A stretch of DNA of 64,000 bases from Flavobacterium magnum (lineage in GTDB: Bacteria > Bacteroidota > Bacteroidia > Flavobacteriales > Flavobacteriaceae): assembly GCF_003055625.1 (NCBI RefSeq), contig NZ_CP028811.1, positions 2,232,001-2,296,000 of the forward strand, given 5' to 3'. The translations under genes and the position numbers were made by a program. The notes under the pieces were generated by a model. That model saw only the letters and a list, made by a program, of their open reading frames with translations, had not been told where the DNA came from and made no database searches. Numbering within the stretch: position 1 is the first letter of the stretch; every line of letters starts with the position of its first letter. This document shows, piece after piece, positions 28,981 to 38,252 of the stretch.

Positions 28981-30149
28981 GCGCGGATCGACTGGAAAGC
29001 AATCACAAAGGCGATAACAGATAGCACAATCCCAAACATAAAAATGTTGTACGTAATGCGCAGCAGCTTGTATTTTCGGTTGAGTACCAGTCCAAGGAAA
29101 TACAGGTCACGGATCATGCTGTTGTACAAATACTCCTTGTCTTTCATCATTTCATTCATTGCCCATTCGTACTCGTCGAGCGGCATTTTATAGAAATTCC
29201 CGAAAAACAGCAGGTTTACCTTTTTGTCCTCGATTTCTTTGCGCGTAAACGATCCCGAGGTGACTTTCGGTCGCGTGGACAGGATTGCGAAGATGATTGA
29301 AATAACGCTGAACAGCAGCAGCACAAACGTTGGCACTACCAGGTGCGCGTTGCCGGGGCTATCCAGTTTTGGGATCAGGGTCGAAAGCGAGATGGAAATA
29401 ATGATCGCATTTACCGACAACAGGATATTCGCTTTGCTGTCAGCAATCTGGCTCAGTTGCGTATGGTTATTGAGCGTCACCTTAAACATCGTCTCCACCC
29501 CGCGCTCCGGTTTTGAATCGTCTTTTTTCTTTTTGTCTTTCTTGTTATAATCCAGTGTTTTATCTTCAATCATCTGCTGTAAAAGGCTAATGTTTTTTTC
29601 TTTTTTGGGCTGCCATTTTTCTTTGGCGTAGGCGGTATAATACCGGTGCTTTTGAGTCAGCATCCGGAGGTTGCCTTCGAGCCATTCAAGATCGGAAAAT
29701 CTTTTGCCTGAACTCACTTCCCATTCCTTCCGGAGCTGCTCACTAATGCTCATATATTCCTTCCTGGCAAAGTGCGCGGCATCGGCATCCCGTATCATGA
29801 ACTCAATTTCGGTTTGCGGTTCTTTCCGGATATCGGTGGCTAATATCAGTTGTTGGGTTAACGCTGACAGGTTTTCATCAATATTCTCTTTTACGGCAAA
29901 ATCCTTGAATACGGTCACGCTTTTCTGTTCGTGTTCATCACAGCCAACGGTGTAGCCGGTGTCATGAAACCAGGCGGCCAGCAGTAAGGCGGTATGCTCT
30001 TCGGACTGCGGTTTTTCAGCTTTTGCAATCTTCTCTACCGCTTCCACCACGCGCAAAGTATGGTTGAAATTATGGTAAGTATATGCCGGAGATAACTTAT
30101 CTTTGAATAGCGCAAAAACAAATTGTTCCGCTTTTTCTATAATGCCCAT
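28977..30149 (-). CDS. HD-domain phosphohydrolase fused to a PycTM membrane effector domain
   Basis: 390 residues in two parts. Residues 1-190 form an HD domain with His30 (YHNFNHTLRVVEAV), the HD pair His62-Asp63 (WFHDTGYT) and a later Asp in IRDADAAHF. Residues about 215-390 match the Pycsar effector transmembrane domain (DUF5706): the marker HTQLSQIADSKANILLSVNA, two TM helices (about 243-262 and 272-292) and a third TM near the C-terminus (368-387). A Lys-rich linker (KKDKKKKDDSK) joins the halves. HD domains often hydrolyse nucleotides, and PycTM domains kill or arrest cells on cyclic nucleotide binding. No pyrimidine cyclase gene is nearby, so the signal and role are unknown. Confidence 0.88.
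   Translation of the reverse strand: MGIIEKAEQFVFALFKDKLSPAYTYHNFNHTLRVVEAVEKIAKAEKPQSEEHTALLLAAWFHDTGYTVGCDEHEQKSVTVFKDFAVKENIDENLSALTQQLILATDIRKEPQTEIEFMIRDADAAHFARKEYMSISEQLRKEWEVSSGKRFSDLEWLEGNLRMLTQKHRYYTAYAKEKWQPKKEKNISLLQQMIEDKTLDYNKKDKKKKDDSKPERGVETMFKVTLNNHTQLSQIADSKANILLSVNAIIISISLSTLIPKLDSPGNAHLVVPTFVLLLFSVISIIFAILSTRPKVTSGSFTRKEIEDKKVNLLFFGNFYKMPLDEYEWAMNEMMKDKEYLYNSMIRDLYFLGLVLNRKYKLLRITYNIFMFGIVLSVIAFVIAFQSIRA
30098..30105 (+). promoter_or_regulatory. -7 promoter element for the phosphoesterase-barrel gene
   Basis: TATCTTTG is a full TAnnTTTG match inside the 5' end of the divergent HD-PycTM gene. A transcript starting near 30111 would favour the ATGs at 30151 or 30175 over the in-frame start at 30103. 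Confidence 0.4.
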
Positions 30150-30174
30150 GATGAAATTTTACAGCAACCAAATT

Positions 30175-33100
30175 ATGAAATTATTTTGTTGGAAAGCCAC
30201 AAATGCCGTACAAATTTGCCAGCTGATTCCCTGCCTTTTTATGTTGCTGTTACTGAATTCGTGCGCTACTTTTGAGGCACAGTATGGCCGCAACGTTTCT
30301 AAAAACGCGGCGCTTTCAACCACGCAGGCCAAACTGGAACACACCTTTTTCCTGGTCGGTGATGCCGGCAACGCCGATAAGCCCAACGCGCAACACACTT
30401 TGTCCTTCCTAAAGAAACGGCTTGGCAATGCGCGGAAGGAAAGCACACTGCTGTTTCTCGGTGACAATATTTACCCCGCCGGGATGCCGATGCAGGGCAA
30501 GAAGGAGCGCAAACTGGCTGAAGTTAAGCTGGACAACCAAATCGAACTGGCATCGGATTACAAAGGGAAAACCATTTTTATCCCGGGTAACCACGACTGG
30601 TACAGTGAAGGCTTGCAGGGACTCAAGCGACAGGAGAAGTACGTTAATGAGAAATTAGGGCAGAAAAAATCATTCCTGCCCAAGGATGGCTGCGGGATTG
30701 ACAATGTAAAGATCAGCGACGACATCACGATGATCATCATTGACTCGCAATGGTATATGGAAGACTGGGATGAGAACCCCACAATTAACGACGACTGCGA
30801 TATCAAATCGCGTGATGATTTTTTTCGGGAGCTTGAGGACCAGCTCGGTAAGAACCAGAAAAAGACGGTATTGCTTGCCATCCACCATCCGCTGATCAGC
30901 AACGGGACACACGGCGGGCAGTTTTCAATGGCCAAGAGCCTTTTTCCTTTCCAGTCTGATGTGCCTTTACCAGTGGTGGGGTCGGTGATTAATTTCATCA
31001 GGAAAACGTCGGGACTTGATCCCCAGGATCTCATGAACAAGAAATACACGGCATTGGTCCAGCGTATCAAGCCGCTGATCCAGGACAAACCGAATGTGAT
31101 TGTCGTGTCAGGGCATGAGCACAATTTGCAGTACATTGAAAAGGATGACATCAAGCAGATTGTCAGCGGCGCAGGCTCTAAATCAGAGGCGGCCCGCGCG
31201 ATCGACGCCAATGATTTTTCGTTTGGAGGCAACGGCTATGCGGTTTTGGAGATTTTTGAAAAAGGGGAGGCATGGGTCTCTTTTTTCGGAATGAAGAAAA
31301 AAAAGGAGCAATTGCTGCACAAATACAGGGTCAGTCCGCCCGTACTGGATAAAGAAGTCAAGGTGTACCCTAAGTCGTTTCCGCCTAAATACGATGCTTC
31401 GGTCTATAATGATTCGCTGTTGCACAAATCAGGCATGCACAATTTCCTTTGGGGAAAACATTACAGGACATACTACGGGACAAAAATCCCGGCGCGCACC
31501 GCGTTGCTGGACACGTTGTACGGCGGCTTGTCCCCGGTGACTGCCGGCGGTGGGCACCAGTCGATGTCGCTGCGGCTCGAGGACCGTTCGAAAAAGCAAT
31601 ACACCATGCGTGGCCTGCGTAAAAATGCGGTGAAATTCATACAGACGATGGCGTTCAAAAAGCAGTTTGTCGAGCAGGATTTCAAGAACACGTATGCGGA
31701 AGACTTTCTTTTGGACTTTTACACGACTTCACATCCGTACACCCCGTTCATTGTGGGCGATCTCGCCGAGGCGGTGCAGATCAGCCATACAAACCCCAAG
31801 CTGTTCTATGTCCCGAAACAGAATGCGCTCGGGGAGTTTAACGAGAGTTTCGGAGATGAGCTGTACATGATAGAGGAGCGTCCTGATAAGGGTTTCGAAA
31901 GCCTGAAGAGTTTTGGCCGCCCTGATGCATTAGTCAGTACTGACGACATGCTGCTGAACCTGCGCAAGGATGAGAAATACCAGATTGACGAAAAAGCCTA
32001 CATCCGGGCACGCCTGTTTGATATGCTGATCGGTGATTGGGACCGCCACTACGACCAATGGCGTTGGGGCGAGTACAAAGAGCAGGACAGGATAGTGTAC
32101 CGGCCGATTCCGCGTGACCGCGACCAGGCATTTACCAAATACGACGGCAAGCTGCTATGGCTGGTCATGAAGATGCCCATGCTGCGCCACATGCAATCAT
32201 TTAAAGACGACATCAGGAATGTCAAATGGTTCAATATGGAAGCCTACCCGCTGGATCTTGCATTGATCACGCGGGCCACCAGAGAGGACTGGCAGCAACA
32301 GGCGGACTATCTTTCGAAAAACCTCACCGATAAGGAAATTGATGCCGCCTTCAGCAAGTTGCCTAAAGAGGTTAACGATGCTACCATTACAGAAATCAGC
32401 AGCAATCTCAAATCGAGGCGCGGCCATCTGGATGAGTATGCGGCGCGTTATTTTGACGTGTTGCAGAAAACGGTGCTCGTCGTCGGTACCGATAAAAAAG
32501 ACAAATTTGTCGTGACGCGCACCGGTGATGACCAAACGGAGATATCGGTTTTCCGGATCAAGGGCGATAAGGAAGAGCTGGTGCGAAGCCGTACCTATAC
32601 GCGCAACGAAACGCGCGAAATCTGGATTTACGGATTAGATGACGACGATGTGTACGAGGTTGGCGGGAAAGACAACCACTGTATTAAAGTCCGTCTCTTT
32701 GGGGGGCAGAACCACGATATGTACCGCGTAAAAAGTGGAAAGAATGTCCGGATTTACGATTTTGCGTCTAAGGACAATGATTTTGAAATCGACAGGCATG
32801 CGAAAAAAATCCTGTCAGACAACTACAACCTGAACCAATACGATTACAAACGCCCCAAATACAACGCGATGGCAGGATTCCCCAATATCGGTTTTAATCC
32901 TGATGATGGCGTGAAGGTTGGGGTGTCGCTGACCTACACCGTAAACGGATTCAAACGCAATCCCTATTCCCAAAAACACAACGTCAAGGCCAATTATTAC
33001 TTCGCCACCGGCGGCTACGAGTTGATTTATAAAGGGATTTTCCCGAATGTCTCCAGCGATTGGGATTTCCAGATGGACGCTCGGATTACCAGCCCCAATT

Positions 33101-33909
33101 TCAGCTTCAACTTTTTCGGTTACGGCAACGAAACCAAGAACAGGGAAGAGGAAGTCGACGATGATATGAATTTCAACCGTGTCAAAGCGCAGGTGATGTA
33201 TGCCGCCCCTTCCCTGAACTGGAAGGGCGAACTGGGCGCTTTCTTCCTTGCACAGGCGACATTTGAGTCGATTGAAGTCGAGCGCAGTGCCACGCGGATT
33301 GTAGGTACTGGAATTGTCGACCCAAAAGTTTTCCGCACACAGAATTTCGCAGGACTCAACCTGCGTTACGGATTTGAAAATTACGACAACCTGTCAAATC
33401 CGACGCTGGGCATGAAATGCTACATTGAAGTGGGCAATACGCTAAACGTGAATGATGTGAAAAACAACGTGCCGCACCTGGAAGGCATGATCGGTTTCAG
33501 CCATAAAATCGTTACGAGCGGCAAACTGGTTTTTGCGTCACAATTGAAATCCAGACTGCTCTTCAGCAATGATTATGAATTTTACCAGATGGCGACCATA
33601 GGAGGTGATTTCGACGTGCGTGCATTCCGCAGTGAGCGGTTTTCGGGTAAAAGGTCGTTTTTCCAGAGTTCCGATGTGCGGCTGCAGCTTGGAAAGATTA
33701 AAAACAGCATTGTGCCGATGCGTTACGGCATGCTGGCAGGCTTCGATTATGGCCGCGTATGGCTGCCGGGCGAGTCCTCTGATAAGTGGCATACCGCGTA
33801 TGGCGGCGGCCTGTGGCTCAGCGGCATCAACGTCATCACGGCCAAACTGAACTATTTTTACTCGACCGAAGGCGGGAGGGTTTCTTTCGGACTAGGTTTC
33901 GGCTTCTGA
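30175..33909 (+). CDS. Lipoprotein metallophosphoesterase fused to an outer-membrane beta-barrel
   Basis: 1244 residues from the ATG at 30175; the ATG at 30151 would add eight and is possible. A lipobox LLNSC follows a hydrophobic stretch. Residues about 50-370 are a calcineurin-like phosphoesterase: GDAGN, FLGDNIYPAG, PGNHDWYSEG, then AIHHPLISNGTHGG and SGHEHNLQY, all metal-site motifs. Residues about 370-870 are an unassigned middle region (with GDWDRHYDQWRW and PRDRDQAF). The last 330 residues are beta-barrel-like with a BamA/D15-style ending (YGGGLWLSG and the terminal RVSFGLGFGF). It should be a cell-surface or periplasm-facing phosphoesterase carried by its own pore. Substrate unknown. 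Confidence 0.87.
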   Translation: MKLFCWKATNAVQICQLIPCLFMLLLLNSCATFEAQYGRNVSKNAALSTTQAKLEHTFFLVGDAGNADKPNAQHTLSFLKKRLGNARKESTLLFLGDNIYPAGMPMQGKKERKLAEVKLDNQIELASDYKGKTIFIPGNHDWYSEGLQGLKRQEKYVNEKLGQKKSFLPKDGCGIDNVKISDDITMIIIDSQWYMEDWDENPTINDDCDIKSRDDFFRELEDQLGKNQKKTVLLAIHHPLISNGTHGGQFSMAKSLFPFQSDVPLPVVGSVINFIRKTSGLDPQDLMNKKYTALVQRIKPLIQDKPNVIVVSGHEHNLQYIEKDDIKQIVSGAGSKSEAARAIDANDFSFGGNGYAVLEIFEKGEAWVSFFGMKKKKEQLLHKYRVSPPVLDKEVKVYPKSFPPKYDASVYNDSLLHKSGMHNFLWGKHYRTYYGTKIPARTALLDTLYGGLSPVTAGGGHQSMSLRLEDRSKKQYTMRGLRKNAVKFIQTMAFKKQFVEQDFKNTYAEDFLLDFYTTSHPYTPFIVGDLAEAVQISHTNPKLFYVPKQNALGEFNESFGDELYMIEERPDKGFESLKSFGRPDALVSTDDMLLNLRKDEKYQIDEKAYIRARLFDMLIGDWDRHYDQWRWGEYKEQDRIVYRPIPRDRDQAFTKYDGKLLWLVMKMPMLRHMQSFKDDIRNVKWFNMEAYPLDLALITRATREDWQQQADYLSKNLTDKEIDAAFSKLPKEVNDATITEISSNLKSRRGHLDEYAARYFDVLQKTVLVVGTDKKDKFVVTRTGDDQTEISVFRIKGDKEELVRSRTYTRNETREIWIYGLDDDDVYEVGGKDNHCIKVRLFGGQNHDMYRVKSGKNVRIYDFASKDNDFEIDRHAKKILSDNYNLNQYDYKRPKYNAMAGFPNIGFNPDDGVKVGVSLTYTVNGFKRNPYSQKHNVKANYYFATGGYELIYKGIFPNVSSDWDFQMDARITSPNFSFNFFGYGNETKNREEEVDDDMNFNRVKAQVMYAAPSLNWKGELGAFFLAQATFESIEVERSATRIVGTGIVDPKVFRTQNFAGLNLRYGFENYDNLSNPTLGMKCYIEVGNTLNVNDVKNNVPHLEGMIGFSHKIVTSGKLVFASQLKSRLLFSNDYEFYQMATIGGDFDVRAFRSERFSGKRSFFQSSDVRLQLGKIKNSIVPMRYGMLAGFDYGRVWLPGESSDKWHTAYGGGLWLSGINVITAKLNYFYSTEGGRVSFGLGFGF

Positions 33910-34263
33910 TTATTCGTCAAGTTCGTGCTTGATGTTCTCGATTTCCTTGGATGCCAATTGGCAGATTGTATCTACATCCGGCTGCGAAAGGCTGGTGATG
34001 ATGAGCTTGATGGATTGCCCGTCATCAGAGAGGATGTATTTGCTCGAGTTTCCTCTGTTCGCACGAAGGGCCAGGAGCGCACTGTTGCGCAACTCCACGA
34101 TAAACTCTTTCAATCGCGGTTCGCGGTGCAGGAAATTTTCCTCATTCCGCTTAACGAGATTGTAAAGCGGCGTCAATTCTGATTTAAGGCCTTTGTTGTC
34201 GTTTGTAATAATCTCGATTTTCATAGGTATTCCAGGTTTTTTGCCAACGGTTTTATCGCTCAT
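33910..34263 (-). CDS. Uncharacterised small cytoplasmic protein
   Basis: 117 residues, or 104 if translation begins at the second ATG (34224, MKIEIITNDN), which may be the better start. The protein is soluble and mixed alpha/beta, with a central basic segment (EPRLKEFIVELRNSALLALRANRGN) and an acidic C-terminus (EIENIKHELDE). No TM, signal or catalytic motif is seen and I do not recognise the family. It is tail-to-tail with the barrel gene with no intervening base, and divergent from the exodeoxyribonuclease gene. Confidence 0.65.
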   Translation of the reverse strand: MSDKTVGKKPGIPMKIEIITNDNKGLKSELTPLYNLVKRNEENFLHREPRLKEFIVELRNSALLALRANRGNSSKYILSDDGQSIKLIITSLSQPDVDTICQLASKEIENIKHELDE

Positions 34264-34372
34264 AAAATTACGCCCGATCCATACAGTAATTTTATAAGAT
34301 TTTAAATGAACGTTATGTCATTTTGATTGACCTCGTGCGCGGGAAATTCGTAACTTCAGCTAAAAATCGATT

Positions 34373-35146
34373 ATGAAAATCGCAACTTATAATGTCAACG
34401 GTGTAAACGGTCGGCTGGCAGTGCTGTTGTCCTGGCTCGAAGAAGCGAAGCCCGACATCGTCTGCCTGCAGGAGCTCAAGGCGCCCCAGGAAAAATTCCC
34501 CGAAGCGGCCATACATGCCGCAGGGTATACTGCCATATGGCATGGACAAAAACAATGGAACGGCGTGGCCATCCTGGCAAAGGGGATGGAAATACAGGAA
34601 ATAGGGCGCGGACTCCCGGGCGATCCCGACGACCTCCAAAGCCGATATATCGAGGCCGTCATCAATGGCATCGTAGTGGTCTGCCTGTACCTACCCAATG
34701 GTAATCCGGCACCCGGCCCGAAGTTCGATTATAAACTAAAATGGCTGGACCGACTTGCCGCCCGCGCAAAATCACTATTGGAACATCATACGCCCGTAAT
34801 CCTCGTCGGCGATTTTAACGTGATTCCCACCGAGCGCGACGTTTACAAGCCCGAACGCTGGACAGCCGATGCGTTGTTCAGGACTGAAGTCCGCGAGGCA
34901 TTTCATCGGCTCGTCGCACAGGGCTGGACCGACGCCTTGCGCACCTTGTTCCCCGAGGAGACCATTTACACCTTCTGGGACTATTTCCGGGATGCCTATG
35001 GCCGCAACGCGGGATTGCGTATCGATCACTTCCTGCTGAGTCCCGAAATTTCGGGGAAACTGGCCTCAGGGGGTGTCGACAGGCACGTACGCGGATGGGA
35101 GAAAACCAGCGACCATGCGCCCGTCTGGATCAGGCTGGAGGATTAA
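34373..35146 (+). CDS. xth: Exodeoxyribonuclease III
   Basis: 257 residues of the exonuclease-endonuclease-phosphatase fold. Motifs are MKIATYNVNGVNGRL (start), VCLQELKAPQEKFP with the metal-binding Glu, GDFNVIPTERDVY with Asp and Asn, and the closing RIDHFLLSPEI plus KTSDHAPVWIRL with the catalytic Asp-His. It acts on abasic sites and trims 3' ends in base excision repair. Length and motifs fit Xth; I see nothing unusual. A terminator follows. Confidence 0.95.
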   Translation: MKIATYNVNGVNGRLAVLLSWLEEAKPDIVCLQELKAPQEKFPEAAIHAAGYTAIWHGQKQWNGVAILAKGMEIQEIGRGLPGDPDDLQSRYIEAVINGIVVVCLYLPNGNPAPGPKFDYKLKWLDRLAARAKSLLEHHTPVILVGDFNVIPTERDVYKPERWTADALFRTEVREAFHRLVAQGWTDALRTLFPEETIYTFWDYFRDAYGRNAGLRIDHFLLSPEISGKLASGGVDRHVRGWEKTSDHAPVWIRLED

Positions 35147-35171
35147 AGTACAGATTTTCGGACCAAAAAAA

Positions 35172-35205
35172 AACAGCAATATCAATATTGATACTGCTGT
35201 TTTGT
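35172..35205 (+). terminator. Terminator after xth
   Basis: ACAGCAATATCA pairs with TGATACTGCTGT (one mismatch) around a short AT loop, followed by a TTTTG run. An A run on the left gives partial bidirectional character. Confidence 0.75.
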
Positions 35206-35334
35206 GGTTTTAAACCCCAATGTCATTTAGGATTTTAAAAGAAAATCAGGATGGCTTTGCATCTTTTTCTACCTCTGATGTTTAAAAGATTTTTGAAATT
35301 AAATTGTCAATAGTCACCTGTGAGTACAATAGGA

Positions 35335-35496
35335 TCACGAATTGTGATCAAGATACTTAACGACCTTTCGATACAGTTTAACGAAATAGAAAACCATAAC
35401 GACAATCAACAACAATTGGATTATTCCCGCGACCGAAGTCCAGATGTAAAACCATAAATCGTAAATCCGGCCGTCTTGATGATTTAAATCTCCCAT
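35335..35496 (-). CDS. Small single-TM membrane protein (53 residues)
   Basis: An open frame from ATG (35494-35496) to TGA (35335-35337) encodes 53 residues. A polar N-terminus (MGDLNHQDGRIYD) is followed by one strongly hydrophobic helix (WTSVAGIIQLLLIVVMVFYF) and a basic tail (KLYRKVVKYLDHNS). This is a convincing membrane-protein layout with positive charges after the helix, predicting the C-terminus inside the cell. Function unknown. A TATATTTG element at 35654-35661 on the same strand may drive it with a long leader. Confidence 0.6.
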   Translation of the reverse strand: MGDLNHQDGRIYDLWFYIWTSVAGIIQLLLIVVMVFYFVKLYRKVVKYLDHNS

Positions 35497-35850
35497 GATT
35501 TCAGTTTAAAAATGTGGATAGAAACCAGTAATCTTTCTGTAACTTAAAAAAAATTGATGCGGACAACAAGCCATTTGCTTTCCCGGTCAGGGATACCCAA
35601 CTCACATCGCGTAGATTAAACTTGTCGTCAATTTGCTCTCAGGCTGATTTACACAAATATAGTATTTTTTACCTTTATCAAATAGTATAAAAAAAACCGT
35701 ACCGATTTATGGAATGATCTCATTAGAAGTTGTCATGGGAATTTTTGGAAGTACCCATCATACTACGCTTTAAAATAGATTCTGAGTAGCTTTGATTAAA
35801 TAAAAGACAGCTGTGATCATCGGTTTTTCCGGTAGTCGCCATTACGCATT
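35497..35850. other. Non-coding stretch
   Basis: 354 AT-rich bases between the T9SS gene stop and the 53-residue gene start. A minus-strand promoter candidate is visible: TATATTTG at 35654-35661 with TTTG 17 bases further upstream (35679-35682). Nothing else was recognised. Confidence 0.4.
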
Positions 35851-37389
35851 TTAACTTTTTACAAATTTCAGGACCGAGCCGCCCGTTTTTACCAAATAGG
35901 TTCCTTTGGCCAGTGCACTGATGTTGAAAGCCTGCCCGGCCTCCACGCTAAAGTCTGTTATTTTCTGCCCGAGGATGTTCCAGATTGTACCGCTCATTGC
36001 CGATTGGTTGTTGAAATGGATTTCCTCCGCTGCGGGATTGGGGTACAATGATATCTTTACACCGCCGATTTCCGGAACGCCCAGCGGCGCACTGCTCACC
36101 CTGACCAGATATGGGTAATACTGGAACGCGGTTCCCTCGTGTGAAAACCCTCCGAATACCGCATCGCCATTAGCCATACCGCTCAGGTAAATGGAGCCGT
36201 CAGCGGCAATCCTGACACTGTCGGTGCGGTCAAAGCCGCTGCCTCCCGCCGAGACCGCCATCAGGGCGTTGCCATCCGCGTCATATTTTACGAGTACGGC
36301 GTCATCATTCATGCCGTTTGAGGTCGTAATGCCATTGCCCCAGTCGATAGTACCCTGTACACCGCCTGCAAAATACACGTTGCCATCCTGGTCCAGTTCA
36401 AGGAAATTTTTCTTACCCGTAGTGACCGTGCCCGTGCCATCGGCTTCACGAACCCACTGGTAATCGCCGTCAGCATTTAGCTTGGCCAGGAAGAAGTCAC
36501 CGAAACCGCCCGAAGCAGGGCCTTCCGTCGTAATCGGCCCAAAAGCGTAACTCCCGAAGAGATACGAACTGAAATACACCGCGTCAGGCGTCCTGGCCTT
36601 GATCTGCGGCAGCGGGCAGGTGATATCATCGACGTATTTGATCCACTGGAATGTTCCCGACGCATTATATTTTACCGCGTAGGTATTGTAAAAAAACGGA
36701 GATCCCGCAGCTACCCCGGCATAGGTTGCAATGCTCTCGGCACACGAACCCGCACCGTAAATATTGCCCTGGTTGTCCACGCTGATCGAGGTAACCATCC
36801 GCGCGTATTCCTGAGTAATGGTCAGTAAGACCGTTCCGGCAGGGTTGAGTTTTGAAATGTAGGAGTAGTTGTAATCATCATATCCGATGTAGATATTGTC
36901 CTGCGCATCGGTTGTGATCGTTCGGAAATCATTCACAAAACTGTCCTGGATCTCAATGGGCTGCTGCCAGATCAGGTTGCCCTCGGGGTCAAACTTGATC
37001 ATCAGGTACTGTACGTCATCCGACGCCGATAAGAAAGCAACGTTAGGGAAAACAATCGAATGCCTGTACCCGGCCGCCATCAGCAGGTTGCCCGCACTAT
37101 CGGTAGCCATCTCATACACCGTGACCTCGCCGGGCAGCATTTTAGAATACAGCAGATTGCCGTCCTTGTCGTATTTGTTGTAGAAGACGAAGCCCATCAC
37201 GTCATTGTATGGCACAGGATTCTCTTTAAATCCGGCCATGTATACGTTGCCTTCATTGTCTGTCGTAAGTGGATAGCTGACGCCGTCGGGACTTAGGCTG
37301 AAATTGATTTCCGGGGTTTGCAGCCATTCAAAATTCTGGGATTGCGCTGTGGCCATGCACAACAGCAGTAGTAAGGTAATCTTTTTCAT
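35851..37389 (-). CDS. T9SS-secreted protein with beta-propeller-like repeats
   Basis: 512 residues from the ATG at 37387-37389, which directly precedes the signal peptide (KKITLLLLLCMATAQSQ). The body has repeated segments of the form DNEGNVYMAG, DSAGNLLMA, DAQDNIYIGY, DNQGNIYGAG and DQDGNVYFAGG, spaced by 40-60 residues: SBBP/NHL-like beta-propeller blades. The last 75 residues are a type A C-terminal sorting domain (ISLYPNPAAEEIHF, WNILGQKI, LAKGTYLVK). It should be exported across the outer membrane by the type IX system and released or surface-attached. Ligand unknown. Confidence 0.9.
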   Translation of the reverse strand: MKKITLLLLLCMATAQSQNFEWLQTPEINFSLSPDGVSYPLTTDNEGNVYMAGFKENPVPYNDVMGFVFYNKYDKDGNLLYSKMLPGEVTVYEMATDSAGNLLMAAGYRHSIVFPNVAFLSASDDVQYLMIKFDPEGNLIWQQPIEIQDSFVNDFRTITTDAQDNIYIGYDDYNYSYISKLNPAGTVLLTITQEYARMVTSISVDNQGNIYGAGSCAESIATYAGVAAGSPFFYNTYAVKYNASGTFQWIKYVDDITCPLPQIKARTPDAVYFSSYLFGSYAFGPITTEGPASGGFGDFFLAKLNADGDYQWVREADGTGTVTTGKKNFLELDQDGNVYFAGGVQGTIDWGNGITTSNGMNDDAVLVKYDADGNALMAVSAGGSGFDRTDSVRIAADGSIYLSGMANGDAVFGGFSHEGTAFQYYPYLVRVSSAPLGVPEIGGVKISLYPNPAAEEIHFNNQSAMSGTIWNILGQKITDFSVEAGQAFNISALAKGTYLVKTGGSVLKFVKS

Positions 37390-37496
37390 AAGCTTTGTTT
37401 TGGTTTTCCGGCCTGATGCCACGAATATGATGCCTCGGTCCGGAATCGGTTGCGTGTAAATTCCGCATACTTTGAAATTTGTAAAATAATTCCTGA

Positions 37497-37504
37497 TATA
37501 TTTG
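37497..37504 (+). promoter_or_regulatory. -7 promoter element for the secreted nuclease
   Basis: TATATTTG is a full TAnnTTTG match 29 bases before the ATG at 37534, with a TTTG 22 bases further upstream (37471-37474). Confidence 0.45.
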
Positions 37505-37533
37505 GACCATCAATTGTACGCCAGCCAGTATCC

Positions 37534-38160
37534 ATGAAACCACTTAAGTTCCTCATTGCAGCCGCCTTGCTGTGCGCCTCAATCCTTACGGCACAAACCC
37601 AAACCGATACGGTGATCAACACCGGGGTGTACAAATCCTATTTCTGCTATGCGCTGAAGCAGCCGCTGTATGTCACTTACTTGCTGTATAAGGGCGGCGG
37701 CGACTGTGACCGCGGCGAGGCCCATTTCCGTTTTCTCAAATGCGGCATTAAAACGGCGTCAGATAAGGATTATGCGGGTTCCGGCTTTGACAAGGGCCAC
37801 CTGGCCAATGCGGAGGATTTCGCTTACGACTGCGCGAAAGAAGCCGCCACATTCTGTTACTACAACTGCCTGCCGCAAACCGTAACGCTGAACCGTGGCA
37901 TATGGAAAACATGGGAGGAAAAAATCCGGGACATTTCCCAAAAGAAAAAACTGTTCGTAATTGCCGGAGGGATTTACGGGGACAGGCGTATCGGCGACAA
38001 CAGCCTCGCTGTACCGGACTACTGTTATAAGATTGTACTGGAAGCCCAGACGCAGAAAATAATCTGCTGCCTGCTTTTTCCGAACGATGAAAGCAAGACC
38101 GTACAGGCCATTACTCTTGATGAACTGAAAAAAATGCTGGGCTATCCGTTGGTGCCGTAA
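37534..38160 (+). CDS. Secreted DNA/RNA non-specific endonuclease
   Basis: 208 residues from the ATG at 37534, placed right before a signal peptide (LKFLIAAALLCASILTAQ). The beta-beta-alpha-metal nuclease core reads GFDKGHLANAEDF, where the His of the (D)RGH motif is kept but Arg is replaced by Lys, and the metal-binding Asn lies in YYNCLPQ. Six or more Cys residues suggest disulfides, fitting a periplasmic or extracellular enzyme. It would degrade nucleic acids for nutrition or biofilm turnover. It is shorter than typical NucA enzymes but contains the full core. Confidence 0.87.
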   Translation: MKPLKFLIAAALLCASILTAQTQTDTVINTGVYKSYFCYALKQPLYVTYLLYKGGGDCDRGEAHFRFLKCGIKTASDKDYAGSGFDKGHLANAEDFAYDCAKEAATFCYYNCLPQTVTLNRGIWKTWEEKIRDISQKKKLFVIAGGIYGDRRIGDNSLAVPDYCYKIVLEAQTQKIICCLLFPNDESKTVQAITLDELKKMLGYPLVP

Positions 38161-38252
38161 ATGTTAAATTACAACAATTGTCAGAAATACCATAAGATAT
38201 AATCATGGCCGTGGCAGTAATTTTACAATTATAAATCCAAAATAGTTTAGCC

